DNA of 64,000 nt from an uncultured Desulfobulbaceae bacterium (GCA_947311315.1 CAMZKN010000111.1:38149-102148), one strand, 5' to 3'. Shown: positions 35,558 to 44,932, counted from the stretch's first letter. A program made the numbers and translations. Notes: generated by a model not told the origin, from the sequence alone.

Positions 35558-38500
35558 GCCACGGCCTCCTGCTTGCTTACAGGGATGCCTGCATATTCAA
35601 ATCTGGCCAGGATCTTCGCTGTTTTACCGGTGTTTGCTGCAACGGCAAGACCAATTGCTTTTAGTTCCTGTTTAAGCGATTGTATTGCCGCCACAACACC
35701 ATTGCCACTGCCTCCAAAGCTCCCGTCTTTAATGGATGCGGAAAGGATATCCATGGTATCGGCATCGACTACGCCTTCACCGAATTTAAGGGCACCCCAG
35801 CCGTCCTCGCCACTTGGCACCATTAACTTATTGACAACTCCGCCATTGGCCCACCAGCCACTGTCTGAATCATCCTCTCCGAGATTGCCGGGGCTGGATG
35901 GATCACGGTTGCCTCCAGGAGAAGTACCGCCACTGCCTTCATCGAGGGAATGTTCTTCGGGATCAATCTCACCAAAGGAAATCCTATCGCCGGTTACCGG
36001 AGAATGGCTCTCTCCCGGATGGTCAATATCGTCAAAGAAATCACTCAGGGCCTGATCAATGGCTGCGAGTTTGGCGGCCTCCTGCTGTGCTATTGCTTCC
36101 GCCAGCAGATCATTAAGCCCAAAATTAACCCCCAGATCCTGGGATATCGCAGCCATTGTCTCATCAAGGCTCATGGAACTGTTTATGGTGCCAACATGGG
36201 TGGCGTACATGTCCAAATCCTTTATTGCGCCAACAATAGCACCCCCGGAATATCCCATATCCTCCAGTTGATCGCGAACGTCCTCAAATCCTCTGAGGTC
36301 GAATGCATCACCGACACCATCACCAATCATCCCACCAAGCAGCCCACCAATGGATTGCACACCTGGTATGGCTGTACCTATGGCACCTAAACCGAGCAGT
36401 GCCGCAAAACTACCGATAAACCCACCTGCATCAGCCCAATTGCCATACAGACCGAGTTCACCTTTTAAACTTTTTGCCTGGGCGCCAATAACATTATTGG
36501 TCATGTTTTTTGGTGAGAAAACCTTGGCCAGTTGCGCTGCCAGCGTGTTTGTAAAAATACCAATGCCAATGGCTTCCAGCATATCCTTGCCAAGATCATC
36601 GCTGAAATAACCGGAAAAACCATCATCCCACCCTTCGGGGCTGGCAAGCTTTGTCGATGCAACAAGTGAATCAAAATTACTGGAAGGCCCCATGGTACCA
36701 AAGTTATCCCTGATCTGGTCGGCATGCCCTTTGGGGATAATCATCTCACCCTGCTGGATAATCGCCGGGACTTCGTCATCTTTCAGATCCCACATTCCTG
36801 CGTGGAAAATATCCCAGTTTTCAAACATATTACCGATCTTTGATGCGGCCCATTTTGCAGCCATCTCAGCAATAACAGCAGCCATTTTCTGCAGCATAGA
36901 GTCCCAAAGATCGCCCCAGGCACCACCAAGTCCGCCAAACTCCTCAACCAGCACATCGCCAAGAGATCCCTTAAAAGTGTCAAAGGCTCCAGTGGCAAAA
37001 GTCTGCCATTGCCCGAGCATGGAGTTATCACCAGAGACCATAACCTCATCGGAAAACATCTGTAGATCTCTGAACATGGTAGTGGTATCAACAAAGAGAC
37101 TTTCCATATTCCCGCTGGCAGCATCATTGAGCCCTGCAAAGCTGGACTCCACACCACCTTCACCAAGAAGGGAAATATTTGCGGCCTCCCCGACGGCTCC
37201 AAAACCATCAATCATCTGCTCAAACATATCTGTTGCACTGCCGGATCCACCAACAACGGCATCATGCAGCTGCTTATACGATGCTACCTGGACACTGGTG
37301 GATTGTTTAACGGCAGCTGCTGTTTGTACAGCTACTGCCGTTTCCTCTTTGCCTTTTTCTTTAACCATCACCACATAACCGGCAATTGTGGCTTTAATAC
37401 TGTCATAGCCCTTATTCGTCTTCTCAATATCAGCCATCACCTGGGCGGTAACATCCGAGCTCGATGCGGCAAAGGTGCCAAGTGCCTGTTCAACACCGTC
37501 AAAGGGATTAACGTCAATGGCACCAATCTGCACCAGACCATCAAAGACCATATCAAGAGGGGTTAATAAGTTACGAATACCACCAAACAGATATTCAACC
37601 GATACGGCGATCGCATTAATAGCAGCAGTACCAACCAGCTTAATGCCAAGCCATCCGTTGTGAAAAAAACGCATGGTCTCAACGGCGTAACCAAGAGCCT
37701 TGAGCAGCTTCACTGAAATAACCTCGGCCAGAGAATCAACAGATCCCTCACCGGTGGAAAAGCCGGCATTGATTTTGGCCATCACATCTGCTGCAACCGG
37801 CAAAAGCCTCTTGCCCATGGCAGCGGTCAGATTTTCGACATTGGCATCAAACTGTTTTAACTGATTGGCATAGCCATCCGCTGTCCGAGCCATATCTCCA
37901 ATTGCGGCAGCAGATCCCTCCAGCATCATCTTATATGCGGCCTGAGCCTTATCCGCTGCAGTCAATTCATCTTTGGTTGCTGCAAGCCCCATGGCAAGGG
38001 CTTTTTCCTGTACGGTGGTGGCATTGATCACCACCCCGTATTTTTTCATTGTCTCGTAATTGCCCACCAGGGCAGACTGGATATCATCCATCACCTGGGC
38101 GGTTTCGATATTATTAAAACTGCCCAGATCAGCAGCCAGGGTGGTTACACCAAAGGACATTTTCCCGGCAGCTTCCGGCACCATACCCATGGGTACAAGC
38201 AGATCCTGTAGAGAGGAGAGATACTGTTTTGATTCACGCCGAGACATGGCATAGCTGTTTACCAGCTCAGCGGCCCAGCTTTCAGCTTTGCCCTGCTGGC
38301 CGTCAAAGACCACATCAAACTTGCCCTGTACTTCGGCAAGATCAGAAGCAGCACCAATGGATTTCAGCATCCCGGCAGTCAGTGCTGCAAAGGCGGCAAC
38401 TCCACCGGCAAGAGTAATGGCACCGAGCTTGCTGATCGAGCCCAGGGTGAGCTTTGCACCATTGTCAAGATCGGCAATCGACTTGCGAAACCGGCGCATG

Positions 38501-38613
38501 GATTTTTCACCTTTTGCCCCGGCACTCTTTGACACATCACCCAGCTTTTTCAGCCGAACAGAGCCCTTGTCGTCAACCACAACTGATATTTTAATGGTAG
38601 AGCTTTTTGACAT
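35554..38613 (-). CDS. Tail tape-measure protein, 1019 aa
   Basis: This sets tail length and guides DNA ejection. The 1019-aa protein is the largest virion protein here. It has the typical hydrophobic segments (GAITLAGGVAAFAALTAGML and GGFIGSFAALLGLGAIGTA), long helical stretches and the VNGFFDDIDHPGESH-type flexible tail. A motif NSYAMSRRESKQYLSSLQDLL resembles phage minor-tail/TMP N-terminal domains. The upstream pair of tail chaperones with a frameshift matches the universal siphovirus order. Confidence 0.9.
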   Translation of the reverse strand: MSKSSTIKISVVVDDKGSVRLKKLGDVSKSAGAKGEKSMRRFRKSIADLDNGAKLTLGSISKLGAITLAGGVAAFAALTAGMLKSIGAASDLAEVQGKFDVVFDGQQGKAESWAAELVNSYAMSRRESKQYLSSLQDLLVPMGMVPEAAGKMSFGVTTLAADLGSFNNIETAQVMDDIQSALVGNYETMKKYGVVINATTVQEKALAMGLAATKDELTAADKAQAAYKMMLEGSAAAIGDMARTADGYANQLKQFDANVENLTAAMGKRLLPVAADVMAKINAGFSTGEGSVDSLAEVISVKLLKALGYAVETMRFFHNGWLGIKLVGTAAINAIAVSVEYLFGGIRNLLTPLDMVFDGLVQIGAIDVNPFDGVEQALGTFAASSSDVTAQVMADIEKTNKGYDSIKATIAGYVVMVKEKGKEETAVAVQTAAAVKQSTSVQVASYKQLHDAVVGGSGSATDMFEQMIDGFGAVGEAANISLLGEGGVESSFAGLNDAASGNMESLFVDTTTMFRDLQMFSDEVMVSGDNSMLGQWQTFATGAFDTFKGSLGDVLVEEFGGLGGAWGDLWDSMLQKMAAVIAEMAAKWAASKIGNMFENWDIFHAGMWDLKDDEVPAIIQQGEMIIPKGHADQIRDNFGTMGPSSNFDSLVASTKLASPEGWDDGFSGYFSDDLGKDMLEAIGIGIFTNTLAAQLAKVFSPKNMTNNVIGAQAKSLKGELGLYGNWADAGGFIGSFAALLGLGAIGTAIPGVQSIGGLLGGMIGDGVGDAFDLRGFEDVRDQLEDMGYSGGAIVGAIKDLDMYATHVGTINSSMSLDETMAAISQDLGVNFGLNDLLAEAIAQQEAAKLAAIDQALSDFFDDIDHPGESHSPVTGDRISFGEIDPEEHSLDEGSGGTSPGGNRDPSSPGNLGEDDSDSGWWANGGVVNKLMVPSGEDGWGALKFGEGVVDADTMDILSASIKDGSFGGSGNGVVAAIQSLKQELKAIGLAVAANTGKTAKILARFEYAGIPVSKQEAVA

Positions 38614-38627
38614 TGCTTCCCGTTCTC

Positions 38628-38918
38628 TTATTTAATCCCCATTAAAGGGCATGTTAATCGTGGTTTTAAAGCCGCTTTTACCAGGGCCAGATCCAGCCAT
38701 TCTTCATAGCTGAGATCATCTTTGTCAAATGGATACCCGGCCTCCTGCAGCTGGCCTATTTCCTGCAGTTTCCATACATAGGGGTGTATATCCCCCGGCC
38801 TGCATGATGTGCATTTTTCGCATGTCCACTTAAAATGTTTGCCAAATTCGGCCCGACAGCGGGCCTCTTTTTTATCGCTACAGAGGCCCCTGGCAAGGGC
38901 CGCTATATCTGCGCTTAC
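38628..38918 (-). CDS. Tail-assembly chaperone T-like extension (made by -1 frameshift)
   Basis: This 96-codon open frame has no good start of its own. It is read by a -1 slip at GGGAAAG from the chaperone G-like gene: after Leu-Gly-Lys the frame continues VSADIAALARGLCSDKKEA. It has a Cys pair (TCEKCTSC) and ends CPLMGIK before the tape-measure start. The layout matches lambda gpG/gpGT, in which the minor fusion product loads the tape-measure protein. Confidence 0.85.
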   Translation of the reverse strand, partial: VSADIAALARGLCSDKKEARCRAEFGKHFKWTCEKCTSCRPGDIHPYVWKLQEIGQLQEAGYPFDKDDLSYEEWLDLALVKAALKPRLTCPLMGIK

Positions 38919-39376
38919 TTTCCCAGATCTGCCGCAACTTCCTCACTATCAACCGGTTCAGCAAGGGAATCTGTTTCATCATCATCAAAGGTAAGGCCTC
39001 CAATAGATGTATTCTCAAAGGCATGGGCACCGAGCAGCATCAGATAATCAGATTGATACTGTTGCAGCAGCTCCTTCCAGTCTTTCCGATAGTTCTTTGA
39101 CTTCGGATCAGAGGAAATCAGTTCAAACCCGGCCTTGTTTTTTGCAGGAATAGCAAAATCACCCTCCCGCATACCTGTACATATGGCCAACCCTCCGGCA
39201 AGCCTGGTTGCAGCCAGATCGTTTGTTATTTTCCGGCCCTGTCGTTTGATCAGCCGGTTTGAATAGTCGATGCGCTGCTTCGTGGTGGGATCAGCCCAGT
39301 AGAGCACCGCTGACCCTCCCTCATATTCAAATTCAAGTTTGTTATCGCTGTTGCTCTCAAGTATCAGTGGCATCAT
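38915..39376 (-). CDS. Tail-assembly chaperone G-like protein
   Basis: The 153-aa product (MMPLILESNSDNKLEF..., C-terminal acidic tail EPVDSEEVAADLGK) lies between the tail-tube and tape-measure genes. The length, position and slippery sequence at its end match the gpG role: a soluble chaperone that keeps the tape measure unaggregated. The start may be the first or second Met. Confidence 0.85.
   Translation of the reverse strand: MMPLILESNSDNKLEFEYEGGSAVLYWADPTTKQRIDYSNRLIKRQGRKITNDLAATRLAGGLAICTGMREGDFAIPAKNKAGFELISSDPKSKNYRKDWKELLQQYQSDYLMLLGAHAFENTSIGGLTFDDDETDSLAEPVDSEEVAADLGK
38918..38924 (-). promoter_or_regulatory. -1 frameshift slippery sequence GGGAAAG
   Basis: Read as CTG GGA AAG TAA in the zero frame, so the slip G GGA AAG is in the proper phase one codon before the stop. 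This is the same heptamer used in lambda G-T. Confidence 0.9.
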
Positions 39377-39396
39377 ATCTCCTTTGAAAATTTGTT

Positions 39397-40674
39397 TTAA
39401 TGCTGAGCGTATCCGCTCGCCTGGTTACGTATCGTATGGATAACCGATGGATATGTTCCGCCATCGAGCACCAGCAGATCTCCGGCCTCAGCAAGCTTTT
39501 TATCTTTGACAGAAAGCGGTGCATCCAAAATCCCAAGTTTGGGGATTACCGTCTTCATCTGGTACGTTTCTCCGGTGGCAAACTCATCGCCAATCAAATT
39601 CAGCTCCAGGCCGATATACTGGTTCTGCTCCAGATAATTCTGCACGATATAATCCCGCATCTCTTTACCCAGTTTAATGGTCTGTTCCCGCGCCGGTCGC
39701 AGGCAGGTATTGGCATGATTATTACAGCCACCAGGTGCAAAAGAGACAGAGAGACTATTGGCAAGAGAGTAGGTCACCTCATCCACTTCAGAGCTGATAT
39801 CACGCCCGCCCACAAAGGCACTGCCGTTCCAGGTACCGCCAACAACAACCGTCAAACCGCACACCAGCATCGCAGATTCTTCAATGGTCGGAGGAAAACT
39901 CTCCCAGGCGGCAGCAGTGGGCATATACATCACCGTATAATTGAATGTGCCGGTATCACTGCCCGGAGCCACAATGGTAAGCTCGGCAGGAGTAGCAGCA
40001 GAAACAGCGCTAACAACAACCTCCGTGCGTACACCGGGCGTCAATTCAACAAAAACCTGGTGAATGGCATCCAGCCGTTCCTCAGCCGTCCCCCCCTGCA
40101 CCCCGTTTGCAGCAAGGCTTATACTCGTCACATTCCCGGCTGCAGCCACGGTTTCAGTCTGCACATTGTTTTCAAACTTGCCCGTGCCTTTTAAAGAGCA
40201 GGAAAGCTTTGCAAATTGATCCTTGGCATAACTCAACTCCACCGAGTCAACAAACATCGATGAAAAAAGCCTTTTGGATACACCGGCAAGCTTCTGACCG
40301 CAGGTCATGCCAAGCTGATCCCGGCTATAGTCAAAGGGGTTCTGCCGGGGCACGATGGTATGCAAAAAACCGGAGCCCTGGGCAACACTCGTACAATCCC
40401 CCAGACCATAGGCCAGAAACATGGCAGCATGCTGGGCCATCATCTTTTCAAAGCTCAAAGAGACCGAGGAGGTATTGCCACGGTTATAGACCCGGCTGGC
40501 CTCTTCAACTCCGTTGGCCTCTTCCACATCGGTTTCCCGGCGGGGATCGAGTTTAATAATATTGTCAATGCCTACAATCAGCGATGTATCAAGCGTCTGC
40601 GCTGTATTCATGGCGGTTTCTGCGTTTGTGGCCGATATGGCCAGCAGGTTTTCGGTAGCTCTCAGGGATCTCAT
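39397..40674 (-). CDS. Major tail tube protein (siphovirus type), 425 aa
   Basis: By position between the Mu-like head-tail connector genes and the chaperones, and by beta-rich sequence with conserved features (VELSYAKDQFAKLSCSLKG, GCNNHANTCLRPAREQTIKLGKEMRDYI). No tail sheath gene exists in the window, so the tail is non-contractile. Size is larger than most tube proteins, which suggests an added Ig-like domain. The family name itself is not certain. Confidence 0.7.
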   Translation of the reverse strand: MRSLRATENLLAISATNAETAMNTAQTLDTSLIVGIDNIIKLDPRRETDVEEANGVEEASRVYNRGNTSSVSLSFEKMMAQHAAMFLAYGLGDCTSVAQGSGFLHTIVPRQNPFDYSRDQLGMTCGQKLAGVSKRLFSSMFVDSVELSYAKDQFAKLSCSLKGTGKFENNVQTETVAAAGNVTSISLAANGVQGGTAEERLDAIHQVFVELTPGVRTEVVVSAVSAATPAELTIVAPGSDTGTFNYTVMYMPTAAAWESFPPTIEESAMLVCGLTVVVGGTWNGSAFVGGRDISSEVDEVTYSLANSLSVSFAPGGCNNHANTCLRPAREQTIKLGKEMRDYIVQNYLEQNQYIGLELNLIGDEFATGETYQMKTVIPKLGILDAPLSVKDKKLAEAGDLLVLDGGTYPSVIHTIRNQASGYAQH

Positions 40675-40859
40675 TTAGTCCCTCCCCTGGTCGTGGCGGT
40701 TTTTCCGGCAGCTTTGGCTGGTTTGACCGTCATAAATTTATCTTTATAATCAGGCGGGATATCACAGTCCGGATAGAGCGTATCCTTCTCATATCGTCTG
40801 CCTGAAAACCTGCCAGCGTTCACCACAAACCCTGGTTGATTGTCTCTCAGTCGTTTCAT
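40671..40859 (-). CDS. Mu-like small protein (DUF2635-like), 62 aa
   Basis: A 62-residue basic protein (PGFVVNAGRFSGRRYEKDT...) of the kind found between the connector and tail-tube genes of Mu-like phages (gp38-like). It overlaps the tail-tube start by 4 bp. Confidence 0.55.
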   Translation of the reverse strand: MKRLRDNQPGFVVNAGRFSGRRYEKDTLYPDCDIPPDYKDKFMTVKPAKAAGKTATTRGGTK

Positions 40860-40888
40860 TTTTTGTTCCCTTTCCCTTTTCCTTTTCC

Positions 40889-41332
40889 CTATCCGTTTGT
40901 GGCCACACCCCGTTTTTCATAGAGTAGCCCCAGTTTTTTGCGCACCATCTCAGAGCCGTTTTTCACCATAAAAAGCTCAGACTCCGGATCAAAAACCACT
41001 CGCACCCGATCCATACCGGAAAGCCCGAGTTTATTGCCTTCAAGCGCCGTAATACACGCCTTCTGAATTTCAAGAACACCATTATCACCACTGACCGCCG
41101 CCTCTTTTTTGCCAAGATCACAGAAGATAGCCAGGGTGATCCCCATCGAATAATCCTTTGAGTATCCTGCGCCATAGCTATGCTCAACCTTGCCATCCTT
41201 AATGCCGATACAGGGCCTCTTTACGCCCTGGGGAATAAAACCGATATGGGGCGTGATATAGATATCCCTGTCCCGCACATGGGCAAGCTCACTCTGCAAA
41301 CGGGCTTTGATGGCGTCCAGCAGCTCCTGCAT
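40889..41332 (-). CDS. Mu gp37-like tail completion protein, 147 aa
   Basis: Placed right after the gp36-like gene, as in Mu. The sequence (ELLDAIKARLQSELAHVRDRDIYITPH, ending LLYEKRGV) is consistent with Mu gp37-like minor tail/completion proteins, although the family match is by eye only. Confidence 0.65.
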   Translation of the reverse strand: MQELLDAIKARLQSELAHVRDRDIYITPHIGFIPQGVKRPCIGIKDGKVEHSYGAGYSKDYSMGITLAIFCDLGKKEAAVSGDNGVLEIQKACITALEGNKLGLSGMDRVRVVFDPESELFMVKNGSEMVRKKLGLLYEKRGVATNG

Positions 41333-41754
41333 CAGTATTTCTCCAGTTCATCTTCGCCAAAAAGAGCAGCAGGGCCAGAGATGGCAAGAGACTCTTTATC
41401 CCCACTGCCGGATGGCTCAGCAACACCGAGTGACAACTTGCCTTCACCGATTTTCTCTAAGAACCGGATTGCATTTTCATGCCGTTTCTCCCACATTTCA
41501 GAGTTCAGATCCCGCCTGATATGCAGCAGATGTCCGGCCAGATCAACACAGATCGATTTCAGTATCGGCGGGGTAGAGCTAAAGGGCAGATTGTAACGTG
41601 ATGCGAGGTAGCCATCGATTACCACCGTTGCCGTTTCCAGCGCTGCATCAACCCTGCCACTGTTCACCGTGCCCAGATCTTCATCATCGGTCAACCCGAT
41701 CAACGTCTCTTCCGGCAAGAGTTTTAAAAGGTCGCTACTGTCGGCATAACTCAT
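41332..41754 (-). CDS. Mu gp36-like head-tail connector protein (DUF1320), 140 aa
   Basis: A clear DUF1320 pattern: YADSSDLLKLLPEETLIGLTDDE, VDAALETATVVIDGYLASRYNLPF, CVDLAGHLLHIRR. In Mu-like phages this is gp36, involved in head-tail joining. It shares one base with the gp37-like gene. Confidence 0.85.
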   Translation of the reverse strand: MSYADSSDLLKLLPEETLIGLTDDEDLGTVNSGRVDAALETATVVIDGYLASRYNLPFSSTPPILKSICVDLAGHLLHIRRDLNSEMWEKRHENAIRFLEKIGEGKLSLGVAEPSGSGDKESLAISGPAALFGEDELEKY

Positions 41755-41756
41755 TA

Positions 41757-42101
41757 TTAATCACCTGTTAAACTGTCATTGTAGCGTTTCCAGGCAGCAT
41801 CACGATCCCTTGCAGAGACCATCAAACCAACTCTTTTTTCAAGAGCACTGGTCTGCGGCTTACCCGATTTCGTCCAGAATTCTCCATTACTCTTATCAGG
41901 ATCAAGCCCGCCAATGGCTGCAACAAGCGGATCGTTGCCAGGTTTCTCTTCTTCCAGTTCGGCAAGCACCACAACCTCACTGTTTAAGAGTTTTCTGGCA
42001 GTTGCCGCATCGGCTTCAAAACTCTCACCAGGTGCGACGATATCGTCACCGTGGTAAACAACATGCCCTTCACACACCTCAACTTTAAAACTCTCCATCA
42101 T
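41757..42101 (-). CDS. Head-region protein (Mu gp35-like), 114 aa
   Basis: A 114-aa product with a short beta N-terminal domain (FKVEVCEGHVVYHGDDIVAPG) and a helical end. The position between the capsid gene and the DUF1320 gene is that of Mu gp35-like/FluMu-type small head proteins. Function unknown. Confidence 0.6.
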   Translation of the reverse strand: MMESFKVEVCEGHVVYHGDDIVAPGESFEADAATARKLLNSEVVVLAELEEEKPGNDPLVAAIGGLDPDKSNGEFWTKSGKPQTSALEKRVGLMVSARDRDAAWKRYNDSLTGD

Positions 42102-42164
42102 TTGTAACCTCCAGCCAAGAAGGGGGCAGGGTAGACCCCTTTTGGCTTTCTTTGGCTTCTTGGC

Positions 42165-43157
42165 CTATATAACAGTAGCCCAGACAGCGATCAGCCGGGT
42201 AAGAACAGGTAGAGGTCTCGATTCAACCTTGATCCATTTACCGGAAGGATCCTTCTCATCCCACATCTTCGAAAAGAAGATATCCGCTTCCTTGCCTTTA
42301 CCGACGCCACCGGGTGCATCGAGATCAATAACCGGTGCAAAAAGTTCTGCAGCCCCATCGGAGACAATACCGACGAGTACAAAAACATCTTCAGGGATCA
42401 TATCGTGCATCACCCCGTTATCATCGGTATAGGTGCCGTCATACTCCTCGATCGATACCTTGGCCAGCCGTGCAACACGGCCCTCTTCGGCCAATTGCTG
42501 ACCGAGATAGAACTTTAGTTTTTCCAGAATATTTGGGTTGTTTAAGAGAGCGTCCATGGCGCCACTACCGCAATAGGCGACAAACTCAGAGACAATACCA
42601 CCGGACTTTTGAGTAATGAGTTTTTTCCAGGCCCGCAGATTCTTGATAGGATCAGATGCATCATCAGCCCACAGTGCGGTACCGGATAACACCGGCTTCA
42701 TCTCAGCCGGTACATTAAAGTTCACCAGCTGTTTACCGTTTTTATCGACAACTACACCGGAAAGCGCCTTTACCGCCTGGAATTCACGGGTAAGATCCGT
42801 GTTTGCTTTCATATCAGCCTGTTCTTCTGCAACACGTTCTTTCAGCAGCTCAGTCTCGGTAACCGAGCCGAATTTACGCATATCGGCCAGATCATTTGCA
42901 CTGATCAGCTCTTTGGTTGCATAACGCGGGGCCGAACAGGTCACCTCCACCTTGCCAATCCCACCACGCACAGTCGCTTCGGCACTGGTGGCAATGGAGG
43001 CCATCAGGTTATTGGTGGCCGTCTTCACATCCCAGGCAAAAATACCCGTGAGCTGTCGCTTCTTTTTAGCAAAGACCTTATCGAGAACAGGTGTCTTTAC
43101 CGGCTTCATTTTGTTCACCGTCAAGGTCAACATTCTGGCTGTAAAATTATCTGCCAT
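42165..43157 (-). CDS. Major capsid protein, lambda gpE type (330 aa)
   Basis: A match by eye to phage major capsid protein E (Pfam 03864): MLTLTVNKMKPVKTPVLDKVF at the N-arm, KLISANDLADMRKF, then KNLRAWKKLITQKSGGIVSE and PEDVFVLVGIV, ending LPVLTRLIAVWATV. This family forms the lambda shell. It lies next to a lambda-type decoration protein, whereas the surrounding terminase, portal and protease are Mu-type. The 330-aa length fits. Confidence 0.9.
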   Translation of the reverse strand: MADNFTARMLTLTVNKMKPVKTPVLDKVFAKKKRQLTGIFAWDVKTATNNLMASIATSAEATVRGGIGKVEVTCSAPRYATKELISANDLADMRKFGSVTETELLKERVAEEQADMKANTDLTREFQAVKALSGVVVDKNGKQLVNFNVPAEMKPVLSGTALWADDASDPIKNLRAWKKLITQKSGGIVSEFVAYCGSGAMDALLNNPNILEKLKFYLGQQLAEEGRVARLAKVSIEEYDGTYTDDNGVMHDMIPEDVFVLVGIVSDGAAELFAPVIDLDAPGGVGKGKEADIFFSKMWDEKDPSGKWIKVESRPLPVLTRLIAVWATVI

Positions 43158-43207
43158 TTTTTCAATCCTCCTGCCATGAAGGGGTCAGGCCCCATTTTGG
43201 CTTTCGC

Positions 43208-43543
43208 TTATTTAAAGTAAATTCCGCGACCCTCAAGGGCCGTTTTTGCAGCCGCATCAAGGCCGGTCATATTGGCCTCAACGTAGACCCCTGCAAAACC
43301 GCAGGTGGCATCCACATCAGCCGATGCTGCTGCAGCATCTTCCATAAGAACTGCAACGGGGTTTTGACTGCCATCCGAGCTGCCGGAAACATATGCCTTC
43401 ATCTTGCCTGTGGCGGTAATCCGGCCAAGGACGGTACCCCGAACCAGATCTGCACCGGCGAGGACGGTTTCCGGTAACAGCACCGGCCCGAAGTTGGAAG
43501 AGCCGATATAGGCCTTCATGTCTTTTGTTACTGTGGTTGTCAT
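43208..43543 (-). CDS. Head decoration protein (lambda gpD type)
   Basis: A 111-aa product with gpD-like features (ADLVRGTVLGRITATGKMK, NPVAVLMEDA, ADVDATCGFAGVYVEANM). Trimers of gpD stabilise expanded capsids. It precedes the gpE-type capsid in transcript order. Confidence 0.9.
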   Translation of the reverse strand: MTTTVTKDMKAYIGSSNFGPVLLPETVLAGADLVRGTVLGRITATGKMKAYVSGSSDGSQNPVAVLMEDAAAASADVDATCGFAGVYVEANMTGLDAAAKTALEGRGIYFK

Positions 43544-43589
43544 TTGTCTCTCCGTATCATTTTTTAATTGAGCAAAAAGGGGATTGCGC

Positions 43590-44036
43590 CTACTTCACCT
43601 GGTGAGCTGCCGCCATCTCCTCAGCCGCTTTTTCATCTTCGGCAAAATCATCAGCTTCTTTCTTTTTATTATCTTCAGGTTTCACCATCTCCTTAAAAAG
43701 AGGATGCTCGGAAAAGGAGCTGATAAACTCCTTAAACCACTGGGCCCTGGTCTGCTTTTTCCCTTCAGCAAATTCAAAGGTCTCTTCCTGGGATTCCAGA
43801 CCATCCATAAAATCAGCCAGCCCCTTGTCTTTCCAGGCGGGCAGGATTTTTCCGTCCTTTATGCCAGCCTCAATAAAGTTTTCAATCCCTTTGCGCTGCA
43901 TCTTCTTCTGCAACTCAGCAAAGGAAGCTGCACTCTTTTTGGCTTCCTTTTCCTTGTTGCCGGCTTTATCTTCCGCCTCTTTGCGCAACCGTTTTTCCTC
44001 ATCCAGCTTCTTCTGTAGCTTTTCAAGCTCCGTCAT
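43590..44036 (-). CDS. Internal in-frame scaffold protein (Mu gpZ-like)
   Basis: An in-frame ATG at 44036 inside the protease gene is preceded by GGAGAGGAGG at good spacing. It would yield a 148-aa coiled-coil protein made only of the scaffold part. This nested arrangement matches Mu I/Z, in which the scaffold is needed in excess of the protease. Confidence 0.8.
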   Translation of the reverse strand: MTELEKLQKKLDEEKRLRKEAEDKAGNKEKEAKKSAASFAELQKKMQRKGIENFIEAGIKDGKILPAWKDKGLADFMDGLESQEETFEFAEGKKQTRAQWFKEFISSFSEHPLFKEMVKPEDNKKKEADDFAEDEKAAEEMAAAHQVK

Positions 44037-44465
44037 GTTCGCCTCCTCTCCTGTATTTTCGTTATACTCATAGGTTATGGCCTCGGTATCATCACTAAAC
44101 GTGATATCCTTTAGCCCTTTTACAGCGGGAGGCTGTGCTCCCAAAAATCCGATATGTCGTATGGTGCCATCCGGGTAAACAGAGATGGAACGTTTTTTAA
44201 AACGACCCTCCTTTACCAGCTCAGTAAATTCAGGTGCCACCTGATGAAATTTCCCCAGCAGGGTATCGCCCGTCCGTTTTACCTTTTGCAGCCAGCCATA
44301 CGCCGGATCGTTGGCCCTGGGATGACCGACAACGACCGGTGCCTCATGCTCAGCTGCACCATAGTTCTTCACCATCTTATCCAGATCGCCCGTTGTCCAT
44401 GTTTTGGCAACACCGTTTGAGCTGGTATGCTGACCGCTCTTAAAAATTTCAATCCATCCCTTCAT
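43590..44465 (-). CDS. Capsid maturation protease with C-terminal scaffold (Mu gpI-like)
   Basis: The 291-aa product has a Mu gpI-type protease domain (~1-140: GWIEIFKSGQHTSSNG, DLDKMVKNYGA, PVVVGHPRANDPAYGW, KRSISVYPDG, FLGAQPPAV). It is followed by a charged coiled-coil scaffold (ELEKLQKKLDEEKRLRKEAED onward). In Mu the scaffold Z is made separately from an internal start inside I; this gene has the same layout. It overlaps the upstream morphogenesis gene by 4 bp. Confidence 0.88.
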   Translation of the reverse strand: MKGWIEIFKSGQHTSSNGVAKTWTTGDLDKMVKNYGAAEHEAPVVVGHPRANDPAYGWLQKVKRTGDTLLGKFHQVAPEFTELVKEGRFKKRSISVYPDGTIRHIGFLGAQPPAVKGLKDITFSDDTEAITYEYNENTGEEANMTELEKLQKKLDEEKRLRKEAEDKAGNKEKEAKKSAASFAELQKKMQRKGIENFIEAGIKDGKILPAWKDKGLADFMDGLESQEETFEFAEGKKQTRAQWFKEFISSFSEHPLFKEMVKPEDNKKKEADDFAEDEKAAEEMAAAHQVK

Positions 44466-44932
44466 ATACTTGAGTCCTCCTCGGTTACATGATCTGCAAA
44501 TATTGCCTGTATCTCAATGCCGTCCTCATCCTGGAACATTAAAAACTCACGGGCGGGAATCCTTGTCTTCCTGCCGCGACCCGCCATGCCGCCAAAGTTT
44601 TGGATGGCTGCGTATGCCGCTGACCCTGCACCGGGAGAAAATGTCACCGCATCTTTTGTCACCTCGGTACTGATTCTCTTCAGGGTGCCGGAGCGCACCA
44701 GAATCTCCCCCGGCCATTTGCCTGTTTTCTGCCGCTGCGCCTTTGTCGATTCCGCCAGATCCGGCCAGCCGGGGCGACCACCTTCTTCAAAGTTTTTCTG
44801 TATGGAGCTGACACCCAGCTCACCGACAATCTCCAAAGCCGGGGTGAAATCCCTGCAGCGGGAAATAGCCCTTGCAACACGCTTTTGCATGGTGGTATCA
44901 TCATATTTGTAAATCAGCCCAGGTGGCGGCAT
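44462..44932 (-). CDS. Phage virion morphogenesis protein (Mu gpG-like)
   Basis: The 156-aa product has the virion-morphogenesis family pattern (GVSSIQKNFEEGGRPGWPDL, LVRSGTLKRI, YAAIQNFGG, IPAREFLMF). In Mu gpG is a tail/head completion factor. It lies between the portal-MuF gene and the protease, as in Mu. Confidence 0.9.
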   Translation of the reverse strand: MPPPGLIYKYDDTTMQKRVARAISRCRDFTPALEIVGELGVSSIQKNFEEGGRPGWPDLAESTKAQRQKTGKWPGEILVRSGTLKRISTEVTKDAVTFSPGAGSAAYAAIQNFGGMAGRGRKTRIPAREFLMFQDEDGIEIQAIFADHVTEEDSSI

